Source: JACCYQ01 sp036675565
Lineage (GTDB): Bacteria > Bacteroidota > Bacteroidia > Chitinophagales > Chitinophagaceae
Reading direction: 5' to 3'
Assembly (NCBI GenBank): GCA_036675565.1
Contig: JAKFER010000158.1
Location: 1 to 5,905, forward strand
Length of the DNA: 5,905 nucleotides
The translations under genes and the position numbers were made by a program. The notes beneath the pieces are model-generated. The model saw only the letters and a program-made list of their open reading frames with translations, was not told where the DNA came from and ran no database searches. Of the stretch, positions 1-5,905 are shown in pieces. Position 1 is the first letter of the stretch, and the number at the start of each line of letters is the position of its first letter.

Positions 1-1
1 T

Positions 2-3000
2 ATATTCCAGCTTTCACCAGTTCAGAAAATGCATCCAGCTTTAGCATATGGTAATATTGCTCATTGGGCGCAAAAAGTAAATGGGATGGTTGATGTGTGG
101 GCAACCTTTCAAAAGACAATTTCATTTGTGCAGGTGCAAAATTTATTAAAACAAAAAAATATTGAAATACCAGATCAGCAATATGCCAGGTACCAGGTGA
201 TCGGATTCAGGATTCCCAAAAACCGGTTATTGGAAGTTGCTTCATTTTCATTTTTAGAATATTTAGAACCTGTTCCACACCCGGATCAGCCATTAAATTT
301 TAACAGCCAGGCATATTCAGCTTCCAGGGCATTAACGGCCGGTACCGGTTTGGGTGGTAAAGCGCTGGATGGAAAAGGCGTTGTAGTGGGTGTAGGAGAT
401 AATGCAAACATCATTTCTCATGTTGATTTCAGCAACCGGGTAATAGACCGGGCTGCTGTTGCCAGCAATGAAACTCATGGTAAACATGTGGCCGGCACAG
501 TAGCAGGGGCAGGCATACGCGAAGAAAAGAATAAAGGGTTTGCTCCGGCAGCTACAATCATCAGCCAGACTTTTGCCGGGATCATATCCAATGCACCGGC
601 ATATGTAAAGGACCATAATATGGTGCTTACCAATAATTCTTATGGTGCGGTTACGGGTGACTGTGAGTATGCAGGATCTTATGATATTATTTCTTATATC
701 CTGGACCAACAGGCATTTGAAATGCCTAACCTGCAACATGTTTTTGCTGTGGGCAATGATGGAACAGTATCCTGCAGTCCTTATCCGCCTGGATTTCATA
801 CGGTATTAGGTGGGTTTCAATCTGCTAAAAATATCATTACCGTTGGTGGAATGAATTATAATAATTCAAGTAAGGGCCCGGTTAAGGATGGTCGCTTAAA
901 ACCTGAGATCATGGTACAGGGTTCAGGCATTGTATCAACAGGAAATAATAACGGGTATTCTACCAGTAGTGGTACCAGTAATGCGGCGCCATCCGTATCT
1001 GGCGGACTGGCATTATTATACCAGCAATACCGGCAGCAAAATGGAAATGCAGATCCTAAAAGTGGTTTGATGAAGGCATTGATTTGTAATGGAGGTACTG
1101 ATTTGGGAAATGCCGGCCCGGATTTTAGAAATGGTTATGGATTGATGAATTTGAATCGTTCATCTGAAATGCTTGAAAAGGAACAATACTTTATATCAAC
1201 AGTGAACCAGGGGAATAATAATTCACATACCATTACAGGCGTTCCCGCCAATACTGCTCAAATAAAAGTGATGCTTTACTGGCACGATCCATCTGCTTCT
1301 GTATTGTCTGCACAATCGCTGATAAATGATCTTGATCTAACGTTAACTACACCTTCATCTTCCATTATTTATCCTAACATTTTAGATAATACGCCATCCA
1401 ATGTTGAAAATATTGCCACAACTGGTGTCGACCAGATTAACAACATGGAACAAGTTGTGATCAATGATCCTGACCCAGGAAATTATACCATTACAATAAA
1501 TGGATCTTCGATCAATCAAAATTCACAGCAGGAATATTTTATTGTGTATGATATTATTCCGGCAGGCACTAAAATTAGTTTTCCTTTTGGCGGGGAAGCA
1601 TTACTGCCGGCAGAATCCGTTTTAATAACCTGGGAAGATGCAACTACAGTTGCTGCAACATTTACTATTGATATTTCAACCGATAATGGAAACAACTGGA
1701 CTTCTTTCCAATCAAATGCAGGCGTAAGACATTACAGTTGGACCGTTCCAAATGTGCCAACCGATAAAGCATTGTTACGAATCACCAATAATGTAACCGG
1801 GAATCAAAGTACGAGCCAGCCGTTCACCATTATAGGAAGACCAACATTAACACTTTCAACTGTTCAATGCGAAGGATATATTAATCTTAACTGGACGGCG
1901 GTGCCCGGAGCCACTCAATACGAAGTGATGCGTTTGGATGGAACTGAAATGGTGAGTTCCTATATTTTACCAGGTGCAGGTGTATTAAATTATTCATTAA
2001 AAGGCCTGCATAAAGATTCCATTTATTGGGTAAGTGTTAGGGCTATCATCAATGGAAAAGCAGGAAGAAGGGCTTTGGCTGTATCGCGTCAACCCAAAAA
2101 CGGCACCTGCAGCGGAACTATTTCAAATGACGATTTAAAAATTGACAGTATTCTTTCTCCCAAAACAGGCCGGGCTTTTACTGCTTCAGCACTTACATCA
2201 TCCGAAGATGTTATAATACGGGTTAAAAACCTGGATGATGCAGCAGCTACAGATTTTACGGTAAGTTATTCCATCAATGGAATGCCGGGTGGCTTGCAAC
2301 ATATTACCAACCCTTTGGCAGCCGGCGCATCTATTGATGTTATTTTCCCGGGGGTTGATCTTTCATCTATTGGCAGTTATTCCATAAAAGCAGAAGTAGT
2401 GAATAATGCAAACCCGGATCCTGTCTTAATAAATAATCAACTAACGGTGATGGTTAACCATTTACCCAATGATGCCCTTGATTTAAACGATGTTTTTAAA
2501 GATGATGTGGAAGCGGCCGAACAGGCAAGCTACATCAATGATCAAACAGGATTGAATGGTGCTGATCGGTATGATTTTAAAACAACCCATCAAAATAATG
2601 GCCGGTTGCGAACATTTTTCAGTTCCGGAATTTCGTATTCGGGTTCAAATGCATTTACGCTGGATGCCAGTAATTATACAAATCCTGCCGTGACGAATTT
2701 TTTAACGGGTACCTATAACCTGGCTAACTATGATGCAAACATTGACGATATCCGGTTGGATTTTCTTTTTAAACATCATGGGCAATATGCAAATGCCAAT
2801 AACCGGGTTTGGATAAGAGGGAATGATGATCCTGCAACTCCCTGGATTGAAATATATGATCTTTCTGCAAACCATACTTCCGCAGGTGCTTACAAAAGAT
2901 CTGCAAGTTTAGAGATAGGTGATCTGCTGGTAGCCAATAATCAAAGTTTCTCACCAAGTTTCCAGGCAAGGTGGGGACAGGAAGGTGTTGTGATGGCATC

Positions 3001-5032
3001 GGATAATACCCGGGGCAATGGTTACAGTTTCGATGATATTCAATTATACAAAGCCATTGATGATATCCAGTTACTCAGCATTGATGAACCGGTTGCCATT
3101 GATTGCGGATTAGGAAATGCAACGCAGGTTGTCATTTCTCTTCGTAACAGTGCAAATCATTCAATCAATAATATTCCTCTTCATTTAAAATTAAATGATG
3201 GCAATGCCATAACAGAAACCATCCCGGTATTGAATGGCAACGAAACCGCTACCTATCGTTTTACCACACCGATAAATCTTTCTGCATTTGGTAATCATGA
3301 AATTATTACCTGGGTTGCTCTGCCAACAGACAATTACCGGTTCAACGATACCGCAAAACTTTCATTAACCAATTCGCCCATTATCAGCAGTTTTCCTCAC
3401 CTGGAAGATTTTGAATCAACCAATGGTAACTGGTATACAAAAGGAATAAACAATTCCTGGGAATATGGTACGCCGGCTTCATCTAAAATTAACCGGGCGG
3501 CAAGTGGAAGCAAAGCATGGAAAACAAACCTGGAAGGGAATTATAATGACAACGAGTTTTCGTATTTATATTCTCCCTGTTATGATATTTCATCGCTCGA
3601 TAATCCCACGCTGAGTTTTAGTGTTGCATTGGATATTGAAGATTGCGGTACCACTTTATGCGATGCTGGTTTTGTTGAATACTCTATTGATGGTAAAGCA
3701 TGGACCAGGTTAGGTACAACAACATCGGGGATAAACTGGTATAATAAGAATTATGCAGGATATGAGGTTTGGAGTGTGGCTGATTATACCCGCTGGCATG
3801 TGGCAACGGTAGATTTGCCATCCAATATTCCTGCATTGCGTTTGCGCTTTGTATTAAAATCCGATCCCGGTGTAACTAAAGAAGGAATAGCGATAGATGA
3901 TATCCATATTTACAATAACAACATGGGTATTTATGATGAACAAACGATGAGTGCTCCTGAATCAAAACTTGTTTCCGGAAACAATTGGATTGATTTTACA
4001 GAAAATGGAAAACTGGTAGCTTCTATTTTACCATCATCGCAAAATTTAGGCAATACGGCTGTCCAGGCATTTATACATGATGGACCCATTCGCTCACAGG
4101 CGGGCCAGTATTATCACAACCGAAATATCACCATCAAACCCGCTAATAAAATTACTGACCCGGTAAAAGTCCGTTTTTACTTTACGGATAAAGAAATGGA
4201 GGATTTGATTAATGCATCGGGATGTGCTTCATGCAGTAAACCAACAATGGCTTATGAACTAGGTGTTACAAAATTCAGTGCCGGGGATCCATCCGTGGAA
4301 AATGGAACCATGGTGGATAATAATGGAGGCGACTGGCAATTCATCGTTCCCGAAGATGCACGGAAAGTACCTTTTGATAAAGGTTATTATGTTGAATTTG
4401 AAGTGAAAGATTTTTCTGAATTCTGGTTACATGATGGCGGTCCAGCAAAATCGGCTCCATTGCCTGTAATACTTTCTGATTTCACAGCTAATAAGCTAAA
4501 TAATAACGATGTAAAACTGGAATGGAAAACAGGTATGGAGATTGACCTGGATCGTTTTGAAGTTGAACTGGCAAAAGGAAATGACAATATGCAGTTGAAC
4601 CAGTTTGAGTTGATAGCCACGGTCCAAGCGACAGGAAATTCTCCACAGCCAGTGAATTATCAATATACAGATAGTGAAGCCGGGAAAAATACGGCCAGGT
4701 ATTACCGGTTAAAAATGTTCGGTCAAAATGGATTTTTTGTTTATTCCCCTGTTCGGTCAGTCGTTTTTGGAACATTGACTAACTGGAGGATCCTTCCCAA
4801 TCCTTCTGATGGAGCGTTTAATCTTCTTTTCCAGGCGAACCAGGGGGAACGGGTGCAGGTGCACCTAACCGATCCGCTTGGCCGAATTTTGAAAAACTGG
4901 GAAATTCCGGCAACCGGTTTTGAGCAGCAATTCAACATGGATTTAAGTGAAGGAATTTATCCTAATGGTATTTACCTGGTCCGTGTAAAGATGAATGATG
5001 TTCAGAAGGTGTTCAGGATCATTAAGAAATAA
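2..5032 (+). CDS. Multidomain T9SS-exported subtilase (peptidase S8), 5'-partial
   Basis: This is a secreted subtilisin-family endopeptidase. Residues are counted from the Met at nt 29, but the frame is open to nt 2 (IFQLSPVQK precedes that Met) and no signal peptide is visible, so the true start lies upstream. Residues 1-95 look like the end of a propeptide. The catalytic domain spans about 105-385, with Asp124 (VGVGDN), His150 (HGKHVAGT), oxyanion Asn243 (AVGNDG) and Ser317 (GTSNAAP), so the triad is complete. Then come a KP43-like beta-sandwich (386-512), an Ig-like module (513-603), FN3 (604-690), CARDB-like (700-810), MAM/ConA-like (820-1010), a second CARDB-like (1012-1115), a second MAM-like (1120-1296), a beta-rich module with CASC at 1399-1402 (1312-1470) and an FN3-like module (1477-1580). 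W1586-K1667 is a T9SS type A sorting domain, with NPSDGAFNL, GIYLVRV and a basic end. Protease and T9SS assignments are firm; the middle module names are judged from sequence pattern only. The substrate is unknown. Confidence 0.93.
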   Translation: MFQLSPVQKMHPALAYGNIAHWAQKVNGMVDVWATFQKTISFVQVQNLLKQKNIEIPDQQYARYQVIGFRIPKNRLLEVASFSFLEYLEPVPHPDQPLNFNSQAYSASRALTAGTGLGGKALDGKGVVVGVGDNANIISHVDFSNRVIDRAAVASNETHGKHVAGTVAGAGIREEKNKGFAPAATIISQTFAGIISNAPAYVKDHNMVLTNNSYGAVTGDCEYAGSYDIISYILDQQAFEMPNLQHVFAVGNDGTVSCSPYPPGFHTVLGGFQSAKNIITVGGMNYNNSSKGPVKDGRLKPEIMVQGSGIVSTGNNNGYSTSSGTSNAAPSVSGGLALLYQQYRQQNGNADPKSGLMKALICNGGTDLGNAGPDFRNGYGLMNLNRSSEMLEKEQYFISTVNQGNNNSHTITGVPANTAQIKVMLYWHDPSASVLSAQSLINDLDLTLTTPSSSIIYPNILDNTPSNVENIATTGVDQINNMEQVVINDPDPGNYTITINGSSINQNSQQEYFIVYDIIPAGTKISFPFGGEALLPAESVLITWEDATTVAATFTIDISTDNGNNWTSFQSNAGVRHYSWTVPNVPTDKALLRITNNVTGNQSTSQPFTIIGRPTLTLSTVQCEGYINLNWTAVPGATQYEVMRLDGTEMVSSYILPGAGVLNYSLKGLHKDSIYWVSVRAIINGKAGRRALAVSRQPKNGTCSGTISNDDLKIDSILSPKTGRAFTASALTSSEDVIIRVKNLDDAAATDFTVSYSINGMPGGLQHITNPLAAGASIDVIFPGVDLSSIGSYSIKAEVVNNANPDPVLINNQLTVMVNHLPNDALDLNDVFKDDVEAAEQASYINDQTGLNGADRYDFKTTHQNNGRLRTFFSSGISYSGSNAFTLDASNYTNPAVTNFLTGTYNLANYDANIDDIRLDFLFKHHGQYANANNRVWIRGNDDPATPWIEIYDLSANHTSAGAYKRSASLEIGDLLVANNQSFSPSFQARWGQEGVVMASDNTRGNGYSFDDIQLYKAIDDIQLLSIDEPVAIDCGLGNATQVVISLRNSANHSINNIPLHLKLNDGNAITETIPVLNGNETATYRFTTPINLSAFGNHEIITWVALPTDNYRFNDTAKLSLTNSPIISSFPHLEDFESTNGNWYTKGINNSWEYGTPASSKINRAASGSKAWKTNLEGNYNDNEFSYLYSPCYDISSLDNPTLSFSVALDIEDCGTTLCDAGFVEYSIDGKAWTRLGTTTSGINWYNKNYAGYEVWSVADYTRWHVATVDLPSNIPALRLRFVLKSDPGVTKEGIAIDDIHIYNNNMGIYDEQTMSAPESKLVSGNNWIDFTENGKLVASILPSSQNLGNTAVQAFIHDGPIRSQAGQYYHNRNITIKPANKITDPVKVRFYFTDKEMEDLINASGCASCSKPTMAYELGVTKFSAGDPSVENGTMVDNNGGDWQFIVPEDARKVPFDKGYYVEFEVKDFSEFWLHDGGPAKSAPLPVILSDFTANKLNNNDVKLEWKTGMEIDLDRFEVELAKGNDNMQLNQFELIATVQATGNSPQPVNYQYTDSEAGKNTARYYRLKMFGQNGFFVYSPVRSVVFGTLTNWRILPNPSDGAFNLLFQANQGERVQVHLTDPLGRILKNWEIPATGFEQQFNMDLSEGIYPNGIYLVRVKMNDVQKVFRIIKK

Positions 5033-5050
5033 ACCAATCGGCTAATCATA

Positions 5051-5079
5051 AAAAAACCCGGGTTTAAACCGGGTTCTTT
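5051..5079. terminator. Bidirectional Rho-independent terminator between convergent genes
   Basis: A 7-bp stem pairs AACCCGG (5055-5061) with CCGGGTT (5069-5075) around a 7-nt loop. Going rightwards the stem is followed by CTTTATCTTTTTT. Read on the minus strand it is followed directly by a run of seven T's (complement of 5050-5056). It lies 18 nt after the protease stop and 23 nt after the end of the minus-strand gene, so it can end transcripts from both sides. The T-tract is better on the minus strand. Confidence 0.85.
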
Positions 5080-5102
5080 ATCTTTTTTAAATTTTATAGT
5101 TT

Positions 5103-5306
5103 TTAGAAATCCTGCTTGGCAATGCCAGCTTTGATGGCTCCTAAAGCTTTCTCTTCATTTACCAATGTGGTAAGTTTATTTCCTTTACCGTCATGCCCTT
5201 GAACCATATAAGCCCCTTTAGCTGTTTTTTTGATGACGGCATCCATAATAGGAACACCTTTTTCTTTTGTTTTTACATTGTAGGCTGTTAATTTGATGTC
5301 TGACAT
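5103..5306 (-). CDS. Small lysine-rich hypothetical protein, possibly a Cys-less zinc-ribbon relative
   Basis: This is a 67-residue cytosolic-type protein, beginning MSDIKLTAYNVK and ending AGIAKQDF, with no signal peptide or membrane segment. It has 12 Lys, no Arg, no Cys and no Trp, and Lys exceeds Asp plus Glu by five. The sequence reads as beta strands, a Gly-rich turn (QGHDGKGNK, residues 36-44) and a C-terminal helix (about 50-64). The layout AYxVKxKEK, then a central strand, then G-x4-G-x-K resembles, from memory, the small DUF5679-type zinc ribbon with its four cysteines replaced; this is a weak inference. The gene is convergent with the protease and shares its terminator. The start is the only Met giving the full frame. 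The leader just before it is A-rich (AAAAAAAACATAACT) with no Shine-Dalgarno motif, as is usual in Bacteroidota. Compact size, a clean terminator and codon use like the neighbour support a real gene. The function is unknown. Confidence 0.75.
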   Translation of the reverse strand: MSDIKLTAYNVKTKEKGVPIMDAVIKKTAKGAYMVQGHDGKGNKLTTLVNEEKALGAIKAGIAKQDF

Positions 5307-5526
5307 AGTTATGTTTTTTTTGGGGTTAGTAACCGTTTAAAAATGCCGTTTTACCGGTTTGCTGTTTCTGTAAATTAGGTAAATTTTCTGATTCCCCGTT
5401 TAAAACTTACTGTAGAGCTAAGTTTTGGGTATTTCTAAACAGTTTCAAAATTTCCCAATTTCTTTAAAATATCCTATCTAAACCATTCAATTTAATACCC
5501 GGTTACCAACGCCAATGAACCTGGTA
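5307..5526. other. Non-coding leader/intergenic region
   Basis: AT-rich sequence between the start of the minus-strand small gene and the repeat block. All frames are closed by frequent stops. It must contain the promoter of the small gene, but I find no convincing Bacteroidota -33/-7 pair (TTG ... TAnnTTTG) on the minus strand; the nearest -7-like words miss at least one position or lack a spaced TTG. Three CCGTTTWA words lie at 5333, 5346 and 5396, and an AACCG/CGGTT inverted pair spans 5331-5359. No RNA gene is recognisable. Confidence 0.6.
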
Positions 5527-5556
5527 ATTCCTTGCGGCCTTTGCGGTTCCTGGCGT

Positions 5557-5601
5557 CCTTTGCGATATATGCCTTAAACTCAGTTAAATAGTATCGCAAG
5601 G
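5557..5601. repeat. Hairpin core of repeat copy 1
   Basis: The arm CCTTTGCGATA (5557-5567) pairs with TATCGCAAGG (5592-5601), giving 10 bp with one bulged T, around a 24-nt AT-rich loop. The pairing can extend outward imperfectly (GCGT 5553-5556 with ACGC 5603-5606), because the TTGCG words on the left and the CGCAA words on the right are reverse complements. Confidence 0.75.
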
Positions 5602-5646
5602 AACGCAAAGTTTTCGCCAAGAACGCAATTGGGCTATCAGTAATTC

Positions 5647-5682
5647 TTTGTGGCCATGGTGGTACTTAGTGGTCTTCGTGAT
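5647..5682 (+). repeat. Four 9-nt GTG-type units in repeat copy 1
   Basis: Four consecutive 9-mers in strict register: TTTGTGGCC, ATGGTGGTA, CTTAGTGGT and CTTCGTGAT. The rough consensus is NTTNGTGGT, with the GTG core fixed in all four. Confidence 0.8.
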
Positions 5683-5759
5683 CCAAAAAAAAGTAATAAT
5701 ATCTCAGGGATTCCAAGAGAGCTATTGTATTCATTGCGGCCATTGCAGTTCATGGCGGT

Positions 5760-5804
5760 CCTTTGCGATATATGCCTTAAACTCAGTTAAATAGTATCGC
5801 AAGG
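5760..5804. repeat. Hairpin core of repeat copy 2
   Basis: The hairpin is identical to that of copy 1, with arms at 5760-5770 and 5795-5804 and an identical loop. Loop and stem show no differences between copies, while the flanking blocks do. Confidence 0.75.
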
Positions 5805-5849
5805 AACGCAAAGTTTTCGCAAAGAACGCAATTGGGCTATCAGTAATTC

Positions 5850-5885
5850 TTTGTGGCCATTGTGGTTCTTAGTGTTCTTCGTGAT
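5850..5885 (+). repeat. Four 9-nt GTG-type units in repeat copy 2
   Basis: The same array as in copy 1, as TTTGTGGCC, ATTGTGGTT, CTTAGTGTT and CTTCGTGAT. Its three differences from copy 1 are substitutions, so the 9-nt register is kept. Confidence 0.8.
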
Positions 5886-5905
5886 CCAAAAAAAAGTAAT
5901 AATAT

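Larger units (their letters stand above)
5527..5702 (+). repeat. Intergenic direct repeat, copy 1 (about 176 bp)
   Basis: First of two direct copies. The part 5555-5702 matches 5758-5905 at a fixed offset of 203 nt with four substitutions in 148 positions (5618 C/A, 5658 G/T, 5664 A/T, 5672 G/T). The head, 5527-5554, matches at an offset of 202 nt with four more substitutions. The order inside is: a block of TTGCGG-like words, a hairpin, a block of CGCAA words, the linker TTGGGCTATCAGTAATTC, a 9-nt periodic GTGG block, and the tail CCAAAAAAAAGTAATAATAT. The unit is closed by stops and has no coding potential. The style resembles dispersed intergenic repeats that I recall from Bacteroidota genomes. 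Confidence 0.93.
5729..5905 (+). repeat. Intergenic direct repeat, copy 2 (about 177 bp, reaches window edge)
   Basis: Second direct copy, separated from copy 1 by a 26-nt unique spacer (5703-5728). It carries one extra G near 5757 relative to copy 1. The stretches 5758-5820 (63 nt) and 5822-5860 (39 nt) are identical to copy 1. The last base of the window coincides with the last base of the unit, so whether further copies follow cannot be seen. Confidence 0.93.

Noticed and set aside
332..799. 155-codon open frame on the minus strand within the protease catalytic domain
   Set aside because: It is antisense to the best conserved part of the subtilase, its composition is odd (many Arg, Cys, His and Ile), it shows no recognisable domain, and no leader or terminator fits it.
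2769..2999. Minus-strand open frame within the protease gene
   Set aside because: It is short, antisense to a MAM/ConA-like module, and has no family resemblance or expression signals.
4387..4938. Three overlapping short open frames opposite or within the 3' end of the protease
   Set aside because: They overlap each other and the conserved FN3-like and sorting domains; their protein sequences look like out-of-frame readings.
5307..5460. Promoter of the small minus-strand gene
   Set aside because: Candidate -7 words such as TAAGTTTT lack a TTG at the right distance, so no position can be defended.
5527..5905. CRISPR array
   Set aside because: There are only two long copies with one 26-nt spacer. 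Units of about 177 bp with internal substructure do not fit CRISPR repeats, and no cas gene is in view.
5527..5905. Insertion sequence or its remnant
   Set aside because: There is no transposase fragment, no terminal inverted repeats at the unit ends and no clear target duplication.

Overview
The window looks like a piece of a Bacteroidota genome, most plausibly from the Chitinophagaceae or a nearby family. Three things suggest this: a very large secreted subtilase ending in a type IX secretion (T9SS) type A sorting domain, A-rich leaders without a clear Shine-Dalgarno sequence, and intergenic repeats built from CTTTGCGG/CTTTGTGG-like 9-mers. No rRNA, tRNA or marker gene is present, so placement below phylum is inference.

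Layout. Nt 2-5032 (+) is one huge reading frame, open at the left edge, for a modular extracellular S8 serine protease. Its order is: end of a propeptide, subtilisin-type catalytic domain, KP43-like beta-sandwich, Ig/FN3-like modules, two rounds of CARDB-like plus MAM/ConA-like modules, a beta-rich module with a CxxC motif, an FN3-like module and the T9SS C-terminal domain. The signal peptide and first part of the propeptide lie outside the window. Nt 5051-5079 is a hairpin with T-tracts on both sides, serving as a shared terminator between convergent genes. Nt 5103-5306 (-) is a 67-residue lysine-rich protein of unknown function that may be a cysteine-free relative of a small zinc-ribbon family. 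Nt 5307-5526 holds no gene that I can see. Nt 5527-5905 carries two direct copies of a repeat of about 177 bp (period 203 bp), each with a hairpin core and several 9-10 nt periodic blocks.

The two genes face each other and share a terminator, and nothing in the sequence links their functions. The protease is expected to cross the inner membrane by Sec, cross the outer membrane by T9SS, lose its sorting domain and be anchored at the surface or released, where it would degrade proteins. The least explained part of the window is the repeat region at the right edge. It resembles dispersed intergenic repeats of Bacteroidota but has a composite internal structure that deserves a genome-wide look.
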